Shown here piece by piece: positions 26,318 to 37,056 of a stretch of 64,000 nucleotides of DNA. Origin of the DNA: Bradysia coprophila (lineage: Eukaryota > Arthropoda > Insecta > Diptera > Sciaridae). Within the stretch, counting starts at the first letter, position 1, and each line of letters begins with the position of its first letter. The translations under genes were made by a program, and so were the position numbers. Where the stretch lies: NCBI RefSeq assembly GCF_014529535.1, contig NC_050735.1, forward strand, positions 5,157,739 to 5,221,738. Reading direction: 5' to 3'. The notes beneath the pieces are model-generated. The model ran no database searches, was not told the origin of the DNA, and saw only the letters and a program-made list of their open reading frames with translations.

Positions 26318-27149
26318 GCTAAAATCCTCAATAAGTGGAATGAAGTGGCGCACCCTATACTTTGCAAGTTGCAACTTCTAAAATAGATGATCTTGCTTCA
26401 TGAAGAATAATAGAATGAGTTCAGAATCATATGCAATTTTTGTGTCGCTATTTTTCTAAAGAAGACTTACGTGAAGCAACACACTTCAAGCATGAGTGGA
26501 CCACTCAGAGTGGTACCCTACATAGAGTACTGAAACTGGACAGTGTATCGAACAATTTTTGACACTCTAAAAAATGTGGAACCAATTTTTAATTGTTAAC
26601 TGAGAAACGCTAGAGAAATCAACTAAAATCCATCTAACATCCCAAATTCCACCTAAGAATCTAAGTTGCTTCATTCCAAAAGTTTGTCAATTTTTTTAAA
26701 GATTCACTCGTACGTCACACGTCAAAAAGCTTCCAAATACTGTTCCCATACCATCATCCTCCAAACTTACCCATCTTCTAACATGCGCATCTTTAAGGTC
26801 TACACGTTACTTACGCCGGCCGCTTAGCTCTCTATTTACGATCAAATTATGAAAACTCTTACCACTTTGTATTGTTGTAAAGTAAACGGTGTGACTGCTC
26901 CTCAAGTTTCATAAGTGTTAACAAAGGAAGATCATTTCCTTGGATCGACATTTCAAATAATGAAAAAAAAACCGATCTTATCGTTATTATTAACCTGAGG
27001 CGAGGCAGACAATCAATATACTGCTAATTTTGCAATTATTTCGTAGACAAATTGAAGTGTGGGATACTCTCAGAAGTCTAGCGGAAGATTCAAATGAGCA
27101 TTCGAATGAAATTGGATTTATAAAAATTTTATTGATTCGATTTGCTTAT

Positions 27150-28471
27150 TTACGAAATGTTAGGCAAATTCGTCTCACAGAATCTAATTGCAGAAATCGA
27201 AGTGGCCCTTCCACTGATTGTGATTATGATTTTACTATTAAAACCATATTCGTTAACTCTGTGAGCTATGACGTCACTTGAACTTCGTTCATATACTCTA
27301 TATTTGTTGTCGGTAATATCCCAATAATCCAAACGAATTTCGTATTTAACCAGCGGTCGAATCAAAATCATTTTTGGAATTGTGATCCAACTGTTGAACC
27401 CAAGTGGATGGTTACTGTTGTAGACTGTCTTTTCACAGTCTGTGCATTTTTCGATAATTTGAAGTTTCAGATTCGCTGGCTCGTATTTCTCCACTTTAAC
27501 CTTATTGACGTACAAACTTGACAATCGAATTTGTCTTAATATAATCTGTTCGTTTGACCAGAATGTGACCGGCTCGAAACGTTCCAATACTTTCTTCTGG
27601 TAATCGGTGATAGTTTTGAAATCACATGACAATAATTCGAACGTATCCCATGCATTATTTCGATACTCTTTGCTTATCAACGTCTTCGGATCAGAATGTG
27701 ACAGAGCTATCAATGCGAGGTCAGCAAGTTCATCGTTTGTGAAGAGGCTGTGATATTCTCTTATAACATCGCCAACGTGAATAGAATTCATCGATCGAAA
27801 ACGGATTTGATATAATAAGCCTTGCAGTTTGTTCCGTATATTGAGTAGATCTGACTGTTCCAATCCTTCTCGAAGACACTCTTCCTGTGCCCATGTGATA
27901 CATGACTTAAAAATGGTGTATTCTCCACAGGCGAAGTTGTCCAAGCTGACTATTTGCAGGACGGTTTCGTATGATCGTTCCAGGAAATCGCTCGACTGAA
28001 ATATTTCCTCCGCTTTCAAAGATATTTGCCTCTGGCAGTGACTTTTAGTTAAAGGCATTTGGAATTCCAATGCCAGATCGTAGATCCAACAAACATTATC
28101 GATTGTAATTGATTTGTCGAGGACGATATCGTAATAGCCCAAACATCCTGTGACGTTATACTTTCTGCTAAGTTGTAGTACATCAGGAATATGAACCATT
28201 TCGATGTTTGGCTTGTCAAAGTAAAATAATTTAAGGAATTCTTTGAATATGTCGGCAGTTGTATCGACAATTTGTACATCTCCATGCTCTCTCAATTCTC
28301 CGAAAAACATAGCATTGAACACATCACTTCTAAGTTTCAGCAAAATTCTGTGAGCACAATTTGTTTGTTCTTCTTTCTTCGCCCGATTTTGAAAATGAAA
28401 TTGACATCGGCTGTTGCTGCGTCCAGATAGGATTCTTCGGCCAGCATTGAAATACTTGGTTGCATGACCAT
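27150..28471 (-). CDS. BTB/POZ-BACK protein with a frame break near the N-terminus
   Basis: A 397-codon frame runs 28343-27150. It starts inside a BTB domain (AHRILLKLRSDVFNAMFFGEL, read from slightly upstream), continues through a BACK-like helical region (WIYDLALEFQMPL, AEEIFQSSDFL, EYTIFKSCITWAQEE) and ends with a ~150-residue C-terminal part that may be PHR-like. The expected BTB start, from ATG at 28471 (EESYLDAATADVNFIFKI), lies in a different frame, and the two must switch within the purine run at about 28361-28378. This means one missing base (mutation or assembly error). The frame in use upstream of the switch is also open but does not look like BTB. BTB-BACK proteins commonly act as Cul3 ligase adaptors; a role here is inference. 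It appears intronless, which together with the frame break raises the possibility of a retrocopy. Confidence 0.75.
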
Positions 28472-29754
28472 CGATTTTCGAAAATTCGAAAATTTTGGCT
28501 GAAACATCTTTACAAATGATCAGAATTCGTTTTGCCCTATCGATGGTAGATTTGTGACTGAATAGAACAAGATTTCACGTCACTAGTGCGTCATCCGTTA
28601 CTATCAAAGTATAGTGAGTTTCATGATAAGAACGAGATACATAATCTGTGAATGCAGTCGTGTCCAACGTTCTGAGAGAACTAAATAAGACACCTCTGTC
28701 TGAGTTGATCTCTCTTCAAGTCGTGAAGAATTAAACCACTCACCCCTTCCTGAAACGTCACGTATTAGGTCAGTTACTTATTAAATCTATTACTTCATCT
28801 TAAGTATTTTCGTCGTATAATTCGTTTCATTTGTTTGTTTCCCGTGCGACGACGTCAGGTACAGATTATTATTGCCAAATTCGAGATCTTTTTAGAGTTC
28901 TGAGTGAATACCTACTACAGCCCAGCTACTTAAGAATCTTAAGTAGATATTGCGAAAAGTAAGAGTTAGAATAACGAAATATTTCCAACAGAAGAGGAGC
29001 TTAAGATGTATGCTTAAGATTGAGAGGTAAATGAAACAAAATCTACTAATTTAATGGCCAACTTCAACTCTCCGCTGGCGATTGACTCTTTATAGTTGGC
29101 AACCATAATTCGAGTCGAACTCCTTCTTTTTATGGATTATTATTAAAACTCAAACAGATTTATGGTCCTACTAACACTTACTTAAATAGGTAGGAAGGTC
29201 GCATAATGATCGCAATTAAAATTATCCAACCAACACTACACACAATATTACAATACTTAAGCTCGCATTTTACTGGACTTCTTCGAAAGCAAAACAATTC
29301 GACAAAACAAACATTTAGTTATTACGATTCAATATCAGTATCTGGGGCTTATGTTTGTACTTTTACTTTTTTGTTTGTGTATTTAACATTTCAGTTAAGG
29401 TCTTTCTCAGACCACCGTCTGCAACCACACACAAAATAGAGTGTGTGCTCATGAAATTATCGCCATTAGACTAAAGTAGAAGAAGGCAAGGTACACACAT
29501 AATGCAATTCGCCAAGATTACATGAGTCGAACTGTTAATTCATTTGTATAATCGGTCGTAATACGCACCGATGATTTTACCGAGGTGACAATAATTACAA
29601 TTCGAGTGTGGTAATCTTTCTCGTTTACCAATCCATTGGCAAAATTTTAAAATTTATAGCAAAAAATTGTGATCATTTCTCTCTCTTTGTTCACATTTTA
29701 CCGGACGAAAACAGGAAGATAATCGTCAAAGCAGCAGCATCCAATGTATTCTCT

Positions 29755-29891
29755 TTTACTGCCTACCACATGCGAAAGTAATTTCTAAAAAAAATGAACC
29801 GAAAATATTCCTGATGTAATCGATAATTTTCGCAACAGGCAAATTACTATGACATTGTAATGTTCAACTTTCGCATGGGGTAGGCAGTAAA
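29755..29891. repeat. Palindromic MITE, TTTACTGCCTACC ends
   Basis: 137 bp with inverted ends TTTACTGCCTACCACATGCG and CGCATGGGGTAGGCAGTAAA, extending to GAAAGT on each arm. No coding capacity. Confidence 0.8.
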
Positions 29892-29972
29892 CAATTTTAT
29901 TTAGAAAACTACAGGGAAATGTGCGACAACTTTATTGACGTTTAAACGTTAAAACTCATTTCCCCGAAACTT

Positions 29973-30106
29973 ATTGAGTAAAATAACGTAGGTAATTGTT
30001 TGGAACTTTGTATTTTGCCGTGGCCTGGCGTGGTTGCATCCCTCGCCTCTGGCTCGCCACACTTGGCAAAATAAAAGTTCCAAACAAGTACGTAATCTAC
30101 TATTAC
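29973..30106. repeat. Palindromic repeat, GGAACTTTGTATTTTGCC family (copy a)
   Basis: Arms GTTTGGAACTTTGTATTTTG and CAAAATAAAAGTTCCAAAC surround a GC-rich centre (TGGCCTGGCGTGG, CTCGCCACACTTGG). It ends in CGTAATCTACTATTA. Copy b is at 38301-38436. Confidence 0.8.
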
Positions 30107-32461
30107 TCGTCGCATACAAAGGTTTATCAGAATTCAATTTGTAGTATTTGATTGTGAGTTTATTGTGAGTGTGGGACATTTGCATTGCGGTGCTTTGTCC
30201 GTTGCATTTTTTAAATTTTTTAATTTTGGGTCAATTGAAGAATAAATATATTTTTTTGTATGAATTCCGATTAATATTTGTTTGTTTGTCACCTCTGCAA
30301 AGGTGCAGCTTTATTATGAATCAATTGCATTCGCATTAATATTCTAAACGATCTGCGATGTTTGCATAAATATTGTAATAGGTACTGGGTTTTAAACAAT
30401 TAACTGGCTTATGAGTAACCGAAGCAGTTTACGTCTGATCAATTTCTAGATTTTCTATCAATTTTTTTTTTTACTTTCTCAGAATTTGTTCTATTCCTTC
30501 TCAACAATTTACAAGGCTTCAAGCCGCTTATATGTATGATGCAAGATGAGCTGTACATTTCCGCTTGAAATATTCATTGCTTACTCTATGGGTTCCCACT
30601 TATACTTTCGACCTCTAATTTCGTCACAATACAGCTCCGCTTCTACTATATGTTAAAAGACAGCTTTAAACGTAAAATTAAACATTCAAGCATCTCTTAA
30701 TCTATTGGAATTAGTTTGCATCGTGTTCATTGTCACCGTGCCCTCAAATAAATCCAAAATAATATTGTTGACATGACAAAAATAACAGTTCCAATAACCG
30801 CAAACATATATGATTTCATTATACCTGTGGTATCATTAACGATCAATATTAATATATTTTTAATACTCATACACGATGATCGGGCGCATATACATACAAT
30901 GAATGAATATATACCTATTTTGCTTACATAAAATCAACGAAAATGAACAGAAAAAAAAAGAAGTTTAGACGGACCCATAAACACCTTATTCTTCTTGTAG
31001 TTTGGTAATTTTTCATTTGTTGTTTGACCTGCACAGTAGAGACATCATCGCTACACATCGCGTTCGATCCGATTATTATCACTTATTGTAACGATAATAG
31101 TTTTGAATTTATTGTAAGTAATCTGGATGTTAAATCTGTGATATGACCCGTTAATATTAGATGAAATAAATAAATAAAAATTTCGATTGAAATTACCGAA
31201 TATCAGATTGAATTTCGGTTAAAACCGAATTTTGTGCATTAGAAAGTGAAATCTAAACAAATTAGTGTGTGAGCGTAACTCTTATAAATATTTGGCGTTA
31301 TTTTGGATGTGATTAATTAAGACCCTGAAGTTAATATATGCAGTGAAACGGTAAAAACGAGTTACAGCATGGTCAAAAAAAAAAAATTTCAAATTTGAAG
31401 CCGAAAAGGTAGCAAGTGATATAATTATACGTTAAAAAGTAACTAAGTGGCGTTTCGTGGAAAATTGTATCGTGTCGGATGAGAAGGTTTCAATTAACTG
31501 TATGGAAAATACAAATCACTTAAATCCACATTCAAAATTTGGGGAACGAATGTTGCATTCGTCTTTTTCATCCGGGGACCATACATTGTAAATTTCAATA
31601 ATTGTTTTAATTATCATCTTCGTCGGAATGCTACCGACTAATGGTATAAGCTAAGAACATTTTTCAAAGTGTCTGTTAGTTATTTGAACGAAAGATGTGC
31701 TATATGGCAATCGCAGTAGTTTATTATAATTAGTGAGGAAACAGTTTACAAAACAGAAAGCTTCTGGATTGTTTCTTAGAAGCTTTTTTGTAGCAATTTA
31801 TTTATCTCTAAACATTTTCGACTATCAAGGTTACATAAATCAGCAAGAAAATACCAAAGTTTACTTCAGTTTACTTTTAGGTTACAGGAACAGAATATTT
31901 AGAGGTCAAAATTGAAATTTGCATTAAATGTCTGTCAGACGTAAAAAAGCCACACAAAAAACATAGATGCGGTCCTCAGCTCAATCCACATATTGAAGTT
32001 CTGCCATCATTTTCAGAATACACCAATACAGTCATGTAAGATGAGTAGCTTGTGGCAGAAGCCATATATTTCATATTGCCGTAATATTGAAATATAAAAT
32101 AAAATCTGACGCGAAAAATCTTATTCATAATTAGCGTACACTAAAAATGCAAGTACAGTGGGTTTTACCCAGTTGGTCTAAATCGATGAATTCCAGTAAT
32201 TTTACTGACATTTATGTCTCTTTGAGACACAGACTCGCCTCCATAATGTACATAGCTTGGGAATAGTCTCTAAGTTCTATAAAGAGTTTCTAATCGACAA
32301 GCCTCTGACGGAAAAGCACCTGCAATGAACAAAGTTTTGTGACGTCGTTGTTACGAACCAATTTCGAGATATCTACCAAAGATAAATTCTGTCTGGCGAT
32401 AAGAGTGAAACTAATTTGATTGGCATATGTGTGGTGAGCAAAAAATGAAATGACTACAGAT

Positions 32462-32635
32462 GACGTCAGTGAAATTTAGGCACGAATTTGCTTTAGCTGT
32501 TTTTCAGCTGGTCCACTCATGCAAACAAAATACGTCTTTGTACGGTTTTACCACTACCATGTATAAATTTCGTTTTGTTTGTATGAGTTGTGAAAAACAG
32601 CTGAAGCAAATTCATGTCTAAATTTCACCGACGTC
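32462..32635. repeat. Palindromic MITE, GCTTCAGCTG family
   Basis: 174 bp. Left arm GACGTCAGTGAAATTTAGGC then TTTGCTTTAGCTGTTTTTC; right arm GAAAAACAGCTGAAGCAAA then CTAAATTTCACCGACGTC. The best-preserved copy of the family. Confidence 0.85.
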
Positions 32636-34277
32636 CCCTGTAACTACAATAAAATACGATAGATTCATGTTGAGTTGATGGTCAATTTAATATGAATTAT
32701 TGTTAAATTTCTGAGATTGGTATTTAATTCAATAAATTTGGTTGTTACCAATTGCTATACCCTTCATATGTACATACATATGTGACATATACCTAAAACC
32801 TCGCTTGAAACGTAATAATTTGAAAAAAATATTTTTTAATAATTTTCTAAGGAAAAAACTATTTTCATGGTGTTGTGGACGGTAAAAACGTCTCTCTGAA
32901 CTACACTCTGCCAGATTAATCTGTTTCTATTTGGTAATTACATATTTTGGAGAATGTTTTTTTCTTAAATCTTATTATAAAAGATTTGAATTATTATTAC
33001 GAAGGTTGCAAGTAGCAATGAAATTTTGAAATTTCTTCACATTCATAAATTAATCACGAAATTATGAATGTATCGCGCTGCTATGTATCTAATAGCAATG
33101 TTTTTGAATTCATGCATAAGACCTATTTGAAACCAACGTGTTACAATCCACAAAATAAACACCTGGTGTCAGAGACGGTAATATGGCTATTTTGTTTTAA
33201 TAAAAGTTGTAATTAGACTAGCCATTGTTTTTGAAGAGAGTTTACCAGACCAACAAATCTATACGAAAATTTCCAGAGCCAAATTATTAATAAATTAAGG
33301 AGCTTCAATGGCATGCAACACTTATAAAATCTTAAATCTTATAAATCCGAGCAAAGCAGGAGGTAAATCGACCAAACACCGTCATACATGGTCATGGGAA
33401 ATACCGTCACAATTAATTATAAACAACGGAATAGGATGTAATTTAATTGATCCGACAGACATCATATAACAATTAACGACCCTCCTCCAAGTTCAGGAGA
33501 ATAAAATGTCATATCAACTTGTTGAAATGTTATTATACATTTATTTCGACTATTTTTATAGTCATTTATAGTGCATTTTGTGCACGCATTCCACTTGGCA
33601 CGTATTACACATGCAGTCAAGACAAAAACATACAACAAAAATATCTGATTGGAAAACCGGAATAAATTCTTTTTAATATAAATAATGATTTCAATTCATT
33701 AAAGTTCAGTTCAACGCGCTTTATGTTTATCTTACATTCATTATATATATATACCTGATACCTCATTTGTTTTATTATTATTTTTTCATGAACTTGAACA
33801 TTATAACAAGTAATAATTTTAAAAAATACATTTTTGGTCGAAGAACCGCAACAAGAAGCGATATAAATCAAAAATTAATTTGTGGTTTGATCTTATTCGG
33901 TAAATTGTTAAAAATGAAATTGAAAATAAAGATCTTTTGTCGGGACGCATTTATATATAAAGTAATATTTGGAATCATTTTTTGAATTAATTCAAGGTTG
34001 GCGTTTCGGCTTTGAAAGGAAGTAATTGAATTTTTATTATAGTTTTATTTTTGGCGGAATATTCTTTTATTGTATTGAGTAGACGATGTACTACAGTGTA
34101 CGGTGAATACATTATAGCAAAAGACTTAGATCTGTCCGATATATGCAAATAAATTTATAGGAAGTCATCAGTATAGAGCTGCAAAGCACTGAATGAATCT
34201 TTGTTTAAAACGACAAAGCTAATGAACACTAAAGAACAGTCTGAATATTTAGCCATTTTTATGTCGGTCAAAAACTC

Positions 34278-34687
34278 GTAAGAGGCATCGATGATTTGCT
34301 GAAAAGGATACATTTGGGCGTTTTTTTAATACTTAATTTTAGTTTACTTTTGATGATAACTTTCCACCATAATCCTTTTTCAAAAATATACGACTGCAAT
34401 ATCGACCACTAATGTTTTAGCTTTCAACAAAAAATAGATTTGGTTGTAGGAGTTTGACCAGCTCTGAGAAAACTGAGCAGTTTATGAAAATTTCTTTAAA
34501 CTGCTGATTTTCTCAGAGCTGGAGAAACGACTACAATCAAAACTGAATTTCTGTTAGAGCTAACACGTGCTCGTTATTGCTGTCCGTAGATTTTTCAAAG
34601 AATTCTGATGAAAAGATATCATCAAAAATGAAATACGGTACACACAAATGTAGGCTACAATTTTAGCTCAGCATTGATACCTCTTAA
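34278..34687. mobile_element. TTAA-type palindromic MITE, ~410 bp
   Basis: Left end GTAAGAGGCATCG (TTAA mutated to GTAA); right end ..ATACCTCTTAA. The element folds back on itself around about 34492 (AGCAGTTTATG / TTTAAACTGCT), with arms including TTTGACCAGCTCTGAGAAA and TGATGATAACTTTCCACC / GATGAAAAGATATCATCA. It is the same size and architecture as the element at 43051-43455. It abuts the next element at a shared TTAA (34684-34687). Confidence 0.8.
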
Positions 34688-35059
34688 GAGGCACCGGCAC
34701 TTAGCTAAAATTGTAGCCTACATTTGCGTGTTTCGTATTTCCTTTTTAATGATATCTTTTCATCAGAATCCTTTTTGAAAAATGTACGACCGCAATTCGC
34801 ACCACGAATCTGTTAGCTTTAAATAAAAATTAGTTTTGGTTGAAGTCGTTTGACCAGGTCTGAGAAAAGTGAGCAGTTTAATGAAATTTTCATAAACTGC
34901 TCATTGTTCTCAAAGCTGGTCAAATTGCTACAACTAAATCTATTTTCCGTTGAAAGCTAACACATTCGTGGTCGGAATTGCGGTGGTACATTTTTGAAAA
35001 AGGTTTCGGGTGGAAAGATATCATCAAAAGTAAACTAAAATCCAGTATTTAAAACGAAT

Positions 35060-35250
35060 ATGCTATTGGCACCGGGTGCCAATAGTCTCTTTATAATACT
35101 GTGGCTAATGGCACCTGGTGCCAATAGTCTCTTTATTATACTGTGGCTAATGGCACCAGGTGTCAATAGTCTCTTTATTATACTAATGCTAATCGCACCC
35201 GGTGCCATTAGCCACAGTATTATAAAGAGACTATTGGCACCCGGAAAAAT
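35060..35250. repeat. Tandem repeats built on the palindrome GGCACCnGGTGCC
   Basis: Units of about 49 bp containing GCCAATAGTCTCTTTAT and ACTGTGGCTAATGGCACC are repeated about three times directly, then once inverted (CCATTAGCCACAGTAT, AAAGAGACTATTGGCACC). A single further copy of the hairpin lies at 35922-35957, beyond the minisatellite. Confidence 0.9.
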
Positions 35251-35315
35251 TTAAATCTGAATAAAAAATCCGAATATTTTGAAAACTAAACTTTACACAA
35301 TACTACGGAATCCAT

Positions 35316-35915
35316 CTTTTTACAAAATGTAACGTAAGGGTAGTTTGTTCGATCTTAGGGAATTCGTCCTTTTACGAAATTTAACGTAAAGGCGGATCGT
35401 TCGATCCTGAGGAACTCATCCTTTTACGAAATGTAACGTAAAGGTAGTTTGGTCGATCTTAGGGAACTCGTCCTTTTACGAAATTTAACGTAGAGGCGGA
35501 TTGTTCGATCCTAAGGAATTAATCCTTTTTCGAAGTGTAACGTAAAGACGGGTTGTTCGATACTAGGGAATTAATCCCTTTACGAAATATAACGCAAATG
35601 CGCTTTGTAGAATACTAGGGAATTCATCTTTCTACGAAATTTAACGTAAAGGCGGTTTGTTCAATCCTGAGGAATTATTCCTTTTACGAAATTTAACGTA
35701 AAGGTAGTTTCATCGATCTTAGGGAATTTTTCGTATTGAGATATGTAAAGGCGGATTGTTCGATACCTTAACGTTACATTTCGTAAAGGGATGAATTCCT
35801 CAGGATCCAACAATCCGCCTTTACATTAAATTTCGTAAAAGGGCGATTTCCCTAAGATCGAACAAACTACCTTCACGTTACATTTTGTAAAACGATGAGT
35901 TCCTCAGGATCGAAT
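35316..35915. repeat. 52-bp minisatellite with alternating subunits, inverted at its centre
   Basis: About nine direct units (35316-35765) of CCTTTTACGAAATTTAACGT, then AAAGG plus either GTAGTTTGTTCGATCTTAGGG-like or GCGGATTGTTCGATCCTGAGG-like endings. The two endings alternate over several units, so the real period is about 104 bp. At about 35768 the array reverses; roughly three units continue on the opposite strand (CGTTACATTTCGTAAAGG, CCTCAGGATCC, CCCTAAGATCGAAC). Confidence 0.9.
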
Positions 35916-36330
35916 AATTATAAAGAGACTATTGGCACCTGGTGCCAATAGTCTCTTCCTATTTAAAAATCGCGCTAATGTATGCTTTTCGGCAAAGTAC
36001 CGGTGCCTCTTAAGACAAAAATAAGACTTAGGTCCTTGTGGTACACTTACGAAACAACTGATATTATTTTAGGTGACGCATTATGCACCTGAATGCAATC
36101 TTTTTACAAAGAGAGTTTAGTTGACATCGACCCGAAAAAATCTGAGAAATCCATAAAAATGCTGAAGTTCTAGAACTGGGTAGAGCAATGCAATGGTAGA
36201 AACCAAACTACCACTATGATCCAAGGAGTTGCGGGAAAGGACCAAGAAAACAATATTTTAGACCACTGTTTTAACATTTTCGTAATCTTTTGTAATTCCT
36301 TCAAGTTCCTTCAAGACCTCGTCAGAATAT

Positions 36331-36531
36331 GTGGGAAATGATAAAGCGACGTCCCAGTCGCCAACAATTCATTTCTCTGGATATAGCTTTAAGCTAAACC
36401 GAACATATGATAATTTTCATTATTTAAAAAAAAACCACAGCACCAAAGGAAGCGTTAGGAAAATATCTCACACTGAGCTACATCGTTTTCTTGAATATGA
36501 GATAAATAGAAAGCTGGAAAATTCTTTCTAG
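36331..36531 (+). pseudogene. Possible degenerate FLYWCH-type zinc-finger fragment
   Basis: A 66-codon frame contains PTIHFSGYSFKLNRT and FHYLKKNHSTKGSVRK, which resembles the GY.F.L.R....YW.C......C core of FLYWCH domains, but the Trp and the Cys ligands are absent. If real, it is a dead fragment, probably transposon-derived. It could equally be chance. Confidence 0.25.
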
Positions 36532-37056
36532 CGTTGTGCATTTAGTACAAACGGAGACGTGTTTAGCTTGTGTTATTCATGAAAGTCTACATATAAGACA
36601 TTCAAACATAGCGCTGGTATAATATTAGTATTTGAGTACTGCTCATTCTTTTTGATGAACGATGAGAAAGTCCTCATTATCGTAGAATTTTACAGATGGG
36701 AGCAGTGTGGTAGGAAACATTTTTTCGCCAATCTTCCTCAGGAATGGAGTTCCTACAAAAAATCCTTGACTACATGTGTGCATGGGGAATACGTAACACG
36801 TATTGGATTAAGATTGTAGGACATTTTACACAGAAATCAAATTAATTAAAAATTTAACTGGAGTCATAACTGAAATTTTAACATCTGCAATTTTTTTGAC
36901 CTACTCAAAAATTTTAAAATGATTTACTTAAAGGTCACGATTTCAACCTTTTTCAGGTCACACTGGACGGCAAAAAAAAACTTAGGTCAAAAAAGCAATC
37001 TTCTACCTTTATGCATCAAGTTACACACATAACCCCACAACAAAGTGGGCCGCAAG

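Larger units (their letters stand above)
24956..27149. other. Intergenic with small transposon relics
   Basis: Apart from the two MITEs listed at 25.6 and 26.2 kb I see no coding region. Near 26040 lies GGAGCCGTTCATAAACAACG, which looks like an old transposon end, but no second end was found. Confidence 0.4.
34684..36013. mobile_element. TTAA-type palindromic element expanded by an inverted minisatellite
   Basis: Left end TTAAGAGGCACCGGCAC, right end GTACCGGTGCCTCTTAA (36010-36013). The first ~370 bp mirror the preceding MITE about the axis at 34686, so it is a palindrome unit with its own fold at about 34888. Where the unit should close, GGCACC-palindrome repeats and a 52-bp minisatellite in both orientations follow, and then the element end (TACTTTGCCGAAAAGCATAC on the minus strand, akin to the left end). 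No coding capacity. Confidence 0.75.
28472..37056. other. Gene-free, repeat-bearing interval
   Basis: About 8.5 kb with no supported host gene. It holds the MITEs at 29.8, 30.0 and 32.5 kb, the TTAA palindromes and minisatellite at 34.3-36.0 kb, and a possible FLYWCH relic at 36.3 kb. 30.1-32.4 and 32.7-34.2 kb are plain AT-rich sequence in which I see nothing. Confidence 0.5.

Noticed and set aside
35316..35915. CRISPR-like array
   Set aside because: Units are contiguous, with no unique spacers, reverse orientation midway, and lie in a eukaryotic genome; it is a minisatellite.
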